A stretch of 64,000 nucleotides of DNA, taken from positions 124,001-188,000 of the forward strand of contig DATNQD010000081.1 of the NCBI GenBank assembly GCA_036702865.1. Reading direction: 5' to 3'. Source of the DNA: Trichocoleus sp. (GTDB lineage Bacteria > Cyanobacteriota > Cyanobacteriia > Elainellales > Elainellaceae). Of the stretch, positions 54,804 through 62,397 are shown in pieces. The position numbers were made by a program, and so were the translations under genes. Within the stretch, counting starts at the first letter, position 1. Every line of letters begins with the position of its first letter. A model generated the notes under the pieces. That model saw only the letters and a list, made by a program, of their open reading frames with translations, did not search any database and had not been told where the DNA came from.

Positions 54804-55929
54804 TTAGACGATCGCCCCTTCAGCCATTTGGTTTTCCTGACGGAGGCAACTTTCGATGAACAGATCGAGTTCGCCGTTCATCACATCATTAATCGCTGTG
54901 GTTTCTACCCCGGTTCGCAGGTCTTTTACCAGTTGATAAGGGTGGAAAACATAGTTGCGGATCTGGTTGCCCCAGGCAGCCTCTACCATGTCACCGCGAA
55001 TATCCGCGATTTCTTTAGCGCGTTGCTCTTGAGCAATGACAAGCAGCTTTGCTTTGAGACGTGCCATTGCCTTCTCTTTGTTTTGCAGTTGCGATCGTTC
55101 TTCCGTACAGCGCACCATTAGCCCTGTGGGGATATGTTTGATCTGGACTGCTGTTTCTACTTTGTTGACGTTTTGTCCACCTTTACCGCCCGATCGAGAT
55201 GTGGAGATTTCAAGGTCTTTGTCTGGAATTTCCAGATTCACCGACTCATCCAGAATTGGCATGATCTCCACTCCAGCAAAACTTGTCTGCCGTTTGCCGT
55301 TGGCGTTGAAGGGTGAGATCCGCACCAGACGATGGGTTCCTTTCTCGGCTTTGAGATAGCCATAGGCGTAGCGACCATCAATTTCGAGCGAGGCGGATTT
55401 GAGCCCGGCTTCGTCGCCTTCTGAGATCTCAGTCAGGTGGACTTTGTAGCCGTGAGATTCACCCCATCGCGTATACATACGTAACAGCATTTCCGCCCAA
55501 TCCTGAGCATCTGTGCCCCCAGCTCCAGCGTTGATCGTCAGGACTGCGCCCCCTTCATCATAGGGACCCGACAACAATTGTTGCAATTCCCATAGATCGA
55601 GTTCGCGGCTAAGTTGGGTAAGGTTAGATTGAGCCTCTTGGAGTAATGCTGCATCCACTTCTAACTCCAGCAACTCCAAGATGGCTTTTGAGTCATCCAG
55701 GCTGGTTTGCCAGCGTGCCAACTGCTCGACGTGGGATTTGAGATCATTCAGGGTTTGAAGTGTGCGCTGAGCCTTCGCTTGATCTTCCCAAAACTCTGGT
55801 TGCGCGGCGACTTGCTCTAAATCAGAAATTTTTGCAGTGAGGGCAGGAACGTCAAAGATAGTCCTGGGTTTTTCCCAGGCGATCGGACAACAATTCAACT
55901 TCGCGCTTGATATCAGAAACTTCCATCAT
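54804..55929 (-). CDS. prfB: peptide chain release factor 2 (programmed +1 frameshift)
   Basis: RF2 reads UGA and UAA. The main frame (54804-55853) encodes the SPF motif ([14 protein letters not shown]) and GGQ ([11 protein letters not shown]). The first 24-25 codons lie in another frame from the ATG at 55929 or 55926 ([13 protein letters not shown]...) and end in CTT TGA C at 55852-55857. Ribosomes must slip +1 at CUU to enter the main frame. This is the classical RF2 autoregulatory site. The protein is about 374 residues. It heads the leftward prfB-DUF3285-ybeY group. Confidence 0.95.
55851..55869 (-). promoter_or_regulatory. prfB programmed frameshift site
   Basis: On the coding strand the text is CAGGACTATCTTTGAC: CUU-UGA-C slippery stop with a weak SD-like AGGA upstream, near the standard 3-base spacing. 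When RF2 is scarce, UGA is read slowly and ribosomes slip to give full-length RF2. Only sequence evidence is available here. Confidence 0.9.
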
Positions 55930-56132
55930 CGAATTACTTAAATGAGAACTTAATTCTAATTTACCCTATCCGTCTGGCTGCAAACCTGTCTGCAAAACTC
56001 AGGCAAAAGGGTCTGCTCTCAAACGAGTAACTGTTCATCGCCAATTACCCCTGTTCCACAACCGAACTTTCCAAATTCCCATCCCCTCCAACATTTCGCC
56101 AAAATAGAGAGACCTATCGCAACAAACTTGCT

Positions 56133-57698
56133 ATGCCAGGTGATCAGGCAGACGGATTTAAAAACAATTGGGCGTATCTTCGATCGGAATTTCAATGGCT
56201 AGAGCGATTGCTGATGGTGGCTGTGGCGCGGCAGCGAAAAGAAGGCAAGGAAGTTGATCGCATTGCTCAAACCAGAGCCGATCGGGCAACGAGTCACTGG
56301 TGGAAAGGGGTCATTTCACTAGAGGGAAACATTGCCTATGACGAGAATCGGCAGCCTGCTCAGGTTAGTAATACGCTGAAGGGAAATTATCAGCAGCAGC
56401 TTGAAGTGCAGATCCAGGCAAGCCAGCGGCGAGGGGTGATCTTGGCGCTACCGACACTGCGCGATCGATTGCAGTTATCGGTCTTTGAGAAAAATTTGGT
56501 GTTGATGAGTTTGGCTGCGGAAGTGAACCGTCGCTATGCTCGGCTTTATCGCTATTTGCAAGGGGAAGATGCAGCAGTAAAAACTGATCTACCAACGCTA
56601 GATCTTGTCCTACGGTTGCTCTGCCGGGATGATGCCGAGTGGTATACGGCACGCAATCATTTGCTGTCTGCTTCGCCGCTCTTGCGAATGAACCTTTTGC
56701 AATTCTTTCCTGATGAGGAAACAACGCTGAATCGATCGCTGAAGCTATCAGATGCGTTGATCAATTATTTGCTTGCAGCTCAACCAACTCAGTCTGACCT
56801 GGATGCATTGCTCGATCCACAACCTGATACTCAATGTGCTTCCCTGACTCGCGTTCGTTATCCTGCTTCTTTACAGCGATCGATCGTTCCCGTTGATTGG
56901 TCTGATTTGGTATTGCCGGATGCGCTACTCACACGATTGCAATATTTGAAGCAGCAAATTTCTGGGCAGATCAAAGCCGCAGAAGATTGGGGGTTGGAAC
57001 TTGAAAATGCTGCGCCGCGAGGGTCAATCGTTCTTCTAACCGGGCAAGCGGGGACAGGTAAAACCATGGCAGCAGCGGCAGTGGCGCATAGCCTGGAGAC
57101 GCCATTATTGATGGTTGATCTTGCAGTCATTCCGGCAGCAGACTATCCAGAGCTATTGCAAGAAATTATTGCTCATGTCCCGACTGTGCTACTGCTTAAA
57201 TCAGCGCAACTGTGGCTCAATCGATCGTCTCCCTTGAGTGCAGCGCAGTTGAATCAACTTTGGGTTGAGAGACAGAGCATTCCAGGAGTCACTTTCTGGA
57301 GCACTGCCCAAGAAGCATCGGTTCAATTGGGCTGGCGGCGACGGATGGATCACCGTTTGGCTTTTTTGATGCCTGATCAAACCGATCGCTTGCGCCTCTG
57401 GAAAAATGCCTTTCCGTCTCAGGTGCCGCTTGATGCTGAAATTGCTTGGGAACAGTTGGCACAGATCAGAATTAGCGGCGGTGAAATTCGGAAGATTGCT
57501 GAAGAAGCAACGTTCTACGCGGCAGCAATGGCATCTGCAAAGGTTAACCATAGCCATTTGCTTGCAGTATTGAGACAGCGAGAAATGGTGCCGCAGAGTC
57601 GCTCAGGTAAGGTTTGGTTGGAGCGATCGAGCCAAAAAGTGACTCGTCAGAAAAGTGCAAAGCTGGATCAACAAGCTGCTCAGAACCGCGAAGCTTGA
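56133..57698 (+). CDS. AAA ATPase of the contractile-injection-system-associated type
   Basis: The product is 521 residues. The N-terminal domain (residues 1-250; NNWAYLRSEFQWLERLLMVA and LSVFEKNLVLMSLAAEVNRR) is helical. The AAA module has Walker A GQAGTGKTMAA near residue 304. Where Walker B should be, VLLLKSAQLWL lacks the Asp-Glu pair. The arginine-finger region is GWRRRMDHR. This organisation matches the ATPase (Afp15/Pvc15-like) that accompanies extracellular contractile injection systems, but no sheath, tube or baseplate gene is in the window. Function as an orphan is unknown. Confidence 0.7.
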   Translation: MPGDQADGFKNNWAYLRSEFQWLERLLMVAVARQRKEGKEVDRIAQTRADRATSHWWKGVISLEGNIAYDENRQPAQVSNTLKGNYQQQLEVQIQASQRRGVILALPTLRDRLQLSVFEKNLVLMSLAAEVNRRYARLYRYLQGEDAAVKTDLPTLDLVLRLLCRDDAEWYTARNHLLSASPLLRMNLLQFFPDEETTLNRSLKLSDALINYLLAAQPTQSDLDALLDPQPDTQCASLTRVRYPASLQRSIVPVDWSDLVLPDALLTRLQYLKQQISGQIKAAEDWGLELENAAPRGSIVLLTGQAGTGKTMAAAAVAHSLETPLLMVDLAVIPAADYPELLQEIIAHVPTVLLLKSAQLWLNRSSPLSAAQLNQLWVERQSIPGVTFWSTAQEASVQLGWRRRMDHRLAFLMPDQTDRLRLWKNAFPSQVPLDAEIAWEQLAQIRISGGEIRKIAEEATFYAAAMASAKVNHSHLLAVLRQREMVPQSRSGKVWLERSSQKVTRQKSAKLDQQAAQNREA

Positions 57699-57949
57699 AT
57701 AAAGCGTGAATTGCTGGCAAAGATTGACAACAGGGCTAAACCAGGAAGAGCAATCAGCGGGTTAATGAACTGAATTGATGAGAAGTTTGCACGATCAATG
57801 ATGCAGCTTTAACCAATTGATGAGTATTTCATGAACGAAGTGATGTAAATAATTGATTCATGGGAAACATAAATTGATAATGTAGAGCTACATTGCACCT
57901 CTACGATTAGAATTCAAACAATCAAACTTCTCTTCTAGGAAACTCAGAC

Positions 57950-58471
57950 ATGGCTAGAACTAAAAAGCGTTCTTCTGGAACAAATGTTGCTCAGGTTGCG
58001 CTGCATCAGGTTGGTTTGAGTCTGCAAGACCTGCCTGAAAAACCGAAAGAAACATGGTCGCTGCGGGAAGCAGTGGAGCTATTGCAAGAACCGATTAGCA
58101 CAGCGCTCAGTCGGGGGTATACCTATGAAGAGATTGTTGTTATTCTGGGCAAGCATGACATTCGCATTACTGCCTCCTCGCTCAAGCGCTATTTAGCCGT
58201 AGCAAAACGGGCAAAAGAAGATGCTACGACGCCGAAGACTCAGCGACAGCCTCGGCGCAAAGCAGCATCCACTCCGATTCAAACTGATTCTGTGAAGCAA
58301 GCAGAAACTCTATCTGTCGCAGAAGCAACCCCAACTCGCAAACGCCGCCGATCGACTGCATCGATATCAGAACCGAAAGCTCAGACCAAAACCGCAGCGA
58401 AAGCCAAATCGACAACCCGTACCCGTACAGCCTCACGCGCTGCTGCCCCTCGAACCCGGAAGAAAGGCTAG
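57950..58471 (+). CDS. small basic protein with possible DNA-binding N-domain
   Basis: The product is 173 residues, preceded by TTCTAGGAAACTCAGAC (GGAA). Residues about 35-95 (SLREAVELLQEPISTALSRG...ILGKHDIRITASSLKRYLAV) read as a helix-turn-helix with the pattern of plasmid KfrA/TraC- or MobC-like helices. The remaining ~75 residues are a disordered Lys/Arg/Thr/Ala tail (RKAASTPIQ, KRRRSTASISEPKAQ), similar to histone H1. A nucleoid or mobilisation role is possible; none is proved. Confidence 0.7.
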   Translation: MARTKKRSSGTNVAQVALHQVGLSLQDLPEKPKETWSLREAVELLQEPISTALSRGYTYEEIVVILGKHDIRITASSLKRYLAVAKRAKEDATTPKTQRQPRRKAASTPIQTDSVKQAETLSVAEATPTRKRRRSTASISEPKAQTKTAAKAKSTTRTRTASRAAAPRTRKKG

Positions 58472-58605
58472 GTATCCTCAATCGTTCTCATGAAATGTTG
58501 TAGCCGATCGCTTGTTCTTCGCGAATGGCATTCATGAAATTGTTGGCTGCGAAAGACAAGAGGGATATTCCAGGTCATCTTTCGCATCACCTTCTTAATC
58601 TTTGC

Positions 58606-58962
58606 TTAGTCTTCTAAAACCTGACGAATCCGACGTTCGAGTTGATCTAAGTCAAGCCCTCCTTCATCACGGTTGATGCGACGTACCGTGGAGTTTACTT
58701 TGTCGAGGTCTTGCAGCAGGTCTTTGAGAATTTCTTGCTGCTGACGTGACTGAATCACTTCGCGAGGTTCTTGGACTAAATCTCGAATGATGGTGTCTTC
58801 GGCGCGGGAAGCAACGATCGGATCTGCCTGCCCTTCAACAAAGACGAATGTCCGCCGTCCGGGTCCACGCTCTTCCTCAACGGGAAGTAGGGTTGTCACC
58901 TGATCAGAACGAACATATTTGCCAAACCCTAAATGCACTAATACCGATGATTGAATCTTCAT
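58606..58962 (-). CDS. RemA (DUF370)-like protein with helical extension
   Basis: The product is 118 residues. Residues 1-60 (VLVHLGFGKYVRSDQVTTLLP, then TFVFVEGQADPIVASRAEDTI) match the RemA layout NIGFGNxVxxxRIxxxxxP...R...VxxS, an Alba-like DNA-binding fold that in Bacillus regulates matrix genes. RemA is about 85 residues; here an extra ~50-residue helix (QQQEILKDLLQDLDKVNST) follows. It is annotated from motif reading and could be a paralogous cyanobacterial family. Confidence 0.6.
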   Translation of the reverse strand: MKIQSSVLVHLGFGKYVRSDQVTTLLPVEEERGPGRRTFVFVEGQADPIVASRAEDTIIRDLVQEPREVIQSRQQQEILKDLLQDLDKVNSTVRRINRDEGGLDLDQLERRIRQVLED

Positions 58963-59071
58963 TCAGCTTGATACTCACTATCTCCCTATCTTTCTATGAT
59001 AAGGCTTTCTCAAGGAGCTAAAATTCAAACCCGGTACGGCTTTCAGGCTATTTTGAGTAGTGGTTTACGCT

Positions 59072-60538
59072 CTATAAAGCACGAATCCGATCGAGTAATT
59101 CATAAAAAGGTTGCCAGTCATCTAATTGGGTAATGGGTTCCCAAACCGCTTCAATTTCGGGACGCACAATTACTGTGGTTGGATTATGCTGAACGAGGCG
59201 TTGTGCGATCGAGGCTATCTCAGTTTCGGGAAGACTCTGCAAAACCTGATGATAGAACTGTCGCCACTGGTTCAGAAGCGTCTCAACAGTGTCAGCGGCT
59301 TCCGGAGCCTCAGTCACGGCTTGCTGAAAGATTTGTTGAGCGTCCTCGCGCCAAGTGCGATCGAACTGTTGCCGCAGTGCAATGAAGAAATCGTGATATC
59401 CCACTTTGCTTTCCCAGAGCAGTTGTAGGGTCAGGCGGAGAAGTTCAGTGGCAGTTGCTTCAGGAACTTGATCAAAGCCAATCTCAAAGCCGAGCTTTTG
59501 CAGCATTCGCTGGCGATAGACCGTCTGATAGTGCAAATCAAACTGATCTAGCGCCGTTTCCATCGCGATCGGATCGAGCAGCCCTTTTAAGGGAGCTTGT
59601 AGCATTTGCAGATTCCAGAGGCAGGCGTCCGGTTGGTTGGCGTAGCAGTAGCGTCCGTAGTAGTCAAAATAGGCGGCGGTGAATTTTGGGTCGTATTGGG
59701 TGATAAAAGCGTAAGGGCCGTAATCAAAGCTTTCCCCAACGATCGACATATTATCGGTGTTCAAAACGGCATGGCAGAACCCAGCAGACATCCACTGAGC
59801 CGTTAAGGTTGCGACTCCCCGCACCAGCTCTGCATAAAAGCGCAGATAGCGATCGTCTCCCTGCAAGTGGGGATAGTAAACGGCGATCACATGATCGAGC
59901 AGCTTTTGGATCAAGTCTTTCCGTCCCAGGTAGTGCAGTCGCTCAAATGTGCCAAATCGAATGTGAGTTCGAGAAAACCGCACCATCACAGACGATCGAG
60001 TTGGAGAAGGTTCGTCACCGCGCCAGAGCGGTTCCCCCGTTTCAACGAGGCTGAGGCAACGAGAGGTTTTAACTCCCATGCGCTGTAACATCTCTGCTGC
60101 CAAAACCTCACGGACACCCCCCTTTAAGGTGAGTCGCCCATCTCCGCCTCTTGAATAGGGGGTTCTGCCAGAGCCTTTTGTACCAAAGTCGTACAGCTCA
60201 CCCTCTTTGCCTCGCACCTGTCCGTATAGGAAACCTCTGCCATCCCCCAACGCGGAGTTATATTCGCCAAATTGATAGCCGTGGTAGCGCATTGCCAGCA
60301 GTGGCTGTCGGTTCGCAAAGTAGCCAAAAGCAGTGACAAAGTCAGCATCAGTGACCGTTTGCGGGTCAAGCCCGATCGCAGGTAGCAATTCGTTATTACG
60401 GAACCGGAGAATATGCTGTGGAAATTCTTCTGCTGCTACGACATCGTAATAGTCATCCCCTAATTGCTCGAAAGCAGGTTCATAGGGCAGTGATAGAAAG
60501 GGATTGGGCTGGGTCAAGTCAGAGATTTCGGGAGACAT
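59072..60538 (-). CDS. selO: protein adenylyltransferase SelO (YdiU/UPF0061)
   Basis: The product is 488 residues. SelO is a pseudokinase that transfers AMP to Ser/Thr/Tyr of target proteins in redox stress. Motifs visible: [19 protein letters not shown] (ATP-binding), [46 protein letters not shown] (metal site DxxN and DFG-like). The C-terminal Sec/Cys position of eukaryotic SelO is absent in prokaryotes as here. It stands alone; the upstream-lying methyltransferase is divergent in distance. Confidence 0.94.
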   Translation of the reverse strand: MSPEISDLTQPNPFLSLPYEPAFEQLGDDYYDVVAAEEFPQHILRFRNNELLPAIGLDPQTVTDADFVTAFGYFANRQPLLAMRYHGYQFGEYNSALGDGRGFLYGQVRGKEGELYDFGTKGSGRTPYSRGGDGRLTLKGGVREVLAAEMLQRMGVKTSRCLSLVETGEPLWRGDEPSPTRSSVMVRFSRTHIRFGTFERLHYLGRKDLIQKLLDHVIAVYYPHLQGDDRYLRFYAELVRGVATLTAQWMSAGFCHAVLNTDNMSIVGESFDYGPYAFITQYDPKFTAAYFDYYGRYCYANQPDACLWNLQMLQAPLKGLLDPIAMETALDQFDLHYQTVYRQRMLQKLGFEIGFDQVPEATATELLRLTLQLLWESKVGYHDFFIALRQQFDRTWREDAQQIFQQAVTEAPEAADTVETLLNQWRQFYHQVLQSLPETEIASIAQRLVQHNPTTVIVRPEIEAVWEPITQLDDWQPFYELLDRIRAL

Positions 60539-60871
60539 GAGGAAAAGTGAGTAGTAGGAGGTAGGCGGAGGCAGATGTCAGAGAACTGAACGTCTAGACT
60601 CCGATCGTAACAAACCTCTTCCTGGTCGAATTCCTGATCTAATCTCTAGCCTTTCCAGTACGTCCGATCGCGTGATCAGAGGGCAGAAATGCTCAATGGT
60701 TCTATGAAGAGACGAAAAGGCATGAAAAAAGGGAGAGCCATTTGGAAAACTCTCCCAACCATCAGGGTGCATCTACATAACATAGTATGCCATTAAAAGG
60801 GTGAGGGGTGAAACCCCCTATCCAAATTTTTTAGAAAAAGTGGGCATTTGGCTTGGCAATTTCGCCCATCC
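60539..60871. other. spacer between methyltransferase and SelO genes
   Basis: No gene is credible. It contains a leftward terminator at 60725-60756, the SelO upstream region, and a GGGG-TGAAA-CCCC hairpin near 60793-60805 followed after a few bases by TTTTTT on the plus strand; the latter has no gene to terminate. Confidence 0.5.
60725..60756 (-). terminator. intrinsic terminator of the methyltransferase gene
   Basis: On the minus strand GGGAGAG pairs with CTCTCCC around a 12-base loop, followed by TTTTTT. It lies about 115 bases after the methyltransferase stop at 60872. Confidence 0.8.
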
Positions 60872-61528
60872 TCAAGGGTTTGATGCCGTACGCTGTCCAA
60901 TTACGGCATAGAATGGGTCGGCTCCACCCATGCCCAACATTTGCAGGAAAGAGGGAACAGAGCTAACGCGAGCAATGACTTCAGGTTCGGCGAAGCCCGG
61001 AATCGATCGAAAGTAACCTTTCACCAGTTCAATGCGATCGGCTTCAGAGCTGTCGCGCCATGCCTGGATTGCTTTCTGGTAGAACATCCGGTTAGAAAAG
61101 CTGAAAATGGCGATGCCGCCCGGTTTGAGAATGCGGTAGATCTCGGCAAAGATAGCTTCGGGGAACTGAAGATACTGCACAGAGACCGTATTCAGAACGG
61201 CATCAAAGGATTGGTCGGGCAGCGGCAGGAGTTGCGTTTCGTTGAGGTTTTGTAAGAAGTAATGATCCAATCGAGGATTGCGGGCGAGTTCATCTTCATT
61301 CATGCCATGCCCTTCAACATGAGCAAACTGCATCTCATCCGGTAAGTGCGAGACCCAACTGCTCATCATGTCAAAAATGCTTGTATTCGGCTTGAGTCGT
61401 TCTTGATAAAGGTCAGTGAGTTGCTGAATGAAATGTTCGTCTACATGCGTAACAAAGCGGGGAGCATCATAAAACAGAGCATCATCAGTCTGGTCAAGCT
61501 TTGTCCGATCGGTTGGTTGAAGCAACAT
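60872..61528 (-). CDS. class I SAM-dependent methyltransferase-like protein
   Basis: The product is 218 residues. Motif IV-type SFDAVLNTVSVQYLQFPEAI and KPGGIAIFSFSNRMF are clear. The usual glycine motif I (GxGxG) is replaced by HVEGHGMNEDELARN, a recognised feature of this small methyltransferase subgroup. C-terminal segment IPGFAEPEVIARVSSVP ends the domain. The substrate is unknown. An upstream minus-strand frame, 61545-61745 (66 residues), looks weakly protein-like but has no support. Confidence 0.82.
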   Translation of the reverse strand: MLLQPTDRTKLDQTDDALFYDAPRFVTHVDEHFIQQLTDLYQERLKPNTSIFDMMSSWVSHLPDEMQFAHVEGHGMNEDELARNPRLDHYFLQNLNETQLLPLPDQSFDAVLNTVSVQYLQFPEAIFAEIYRILKPGGIAIFSFSNRMFYQKAIQAWRDSSEADRIELVKGYFRSIPGFAEPEVIARVSSVPSFLQMLGMGGADPFYAVIGQRTASNP

Positions 61529-61870
61529 TGATAGTTCTGACTCACTACAGCCTACAGTGTAAAAAAAATTGCGAAATGTTAAGACAATCCCAGGGATGAA
61601 TCTGCAACAACGATCCCAAATGATTACTAGAGGCTTTATCGCGTATTTTAGCGATCAAAATCTGCAAGTTGAGCTTAAGCCAATTAACCTGCTTCAACAA
61701 ATGGTTGAGACGATCGATCACAGGGAATACTTTTCTTAAATTCATGTGCTTCTTTTCAGGATCGCCTTATCATAAGTTAGGGCTTTCTCATCAAGATTAA
61801 TGCAGGCTATTTTTCCTGCCAATTATGAGTGTCGAGAGTTCAATCTTTTTCCTAAATCAATTGTGTGAGG
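61529..61870. other. spacer upstream of the secreted protein gene
   Basis: It holds the divergent promoters. A 66-residue minus-strand frame (61545-61745, MNLRKVFPVIDRLNHLLKQV...) starts after AGAAGCAC but has no recognised family and low confidence (0.2) as a gene. Confidence 0.4.
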
Positions 61871-62368
61871 ATGAAAACGATGGGCGCGATCGGTATGCAA
61901 AGAATGAGTCGAGTTGCGATGTTGGTCGCTATTGGAGCAATTGCGATTCCTGCCGTCACCAATCCAGTTGTGGCACAGGAGGTCGAGCGACCTACCGTTT
62001 CCGAAGCTTTCAATAATACGCTCTATTCAAACGAGCCAGACTCCCTCAACAGATCAGGCTTCTTAAGTTCAGTCTCATCGTTTTTAGGTCTTCCGGGCTT
62101 TCCTGAGAACCAAATCCGACGAGACGCTCGAGCTATTAATGCACTCTATGAGGATGTCCTTGAGCAGCAGGTTGCAAGTGATCCAACGATTCGTACCCCT
62201 GACTTACCCAACCCGTTTGTCGGCTCTTATCTAACAACAGGGCTATCGATTTCTGAAGAACCTATCCCTCCGGCACCCCCATCTGTAATTTTGCAGCAGC
62301 CTAACGTCGTTGCCCCTGTCCCCACTGCACCCACTGCGCCTGCAAGACCTGTTCCGGCTCTGTGGTAG
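61871..62368 (+). CDS. small secreted protein, function unknown
   Basis: The product is 165 residues from the ATG at 61871 (a GTG at 61865 would add two). The signal peptide is VAMLVAIGAIAIPAVTNPVVAQE, with cleavage probably after VAQ. The mature part has no recognisable domain. It contains helical FPENQIRRDARAINALYEDVLE and ends in a Pro/Ala-rich tail (PTAPTAPARPVPALW). A periplasmic or surface role is inferred from the signal. Confidence 0.7.
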   Translation: MKTMGAIGMQRMSRVAMLVAIGAIAIPAVTNPVVAQEVERPTVSEAFNNTLYSNEPDSLNRSGFLSSVSSFLGLPGFPENQIRRDARAINALYEDVLEQQVASDPTIRTPDLPNPFVGSYLTTGLSISEEPIPPAPPSVILQQPNVVAPVPTAPTAPARPVPALW

Positions 62369-62397
62369 AAACGGAGACAAGCAGAATCCCTGACGGT

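Noticed and set aside
56133-58471. Contractile injection system locus
   Set aside because: Only the ATPase-like gene is present; sheath, tube, baseplate and tape-measure genes are absent within the window.
61545-61745. 66-residue minus-strand frame upstream of the methyltransferase
   Set aside because: A start and weak ribosome site exist, but there is no family, conservation or codon signal I can rely on.
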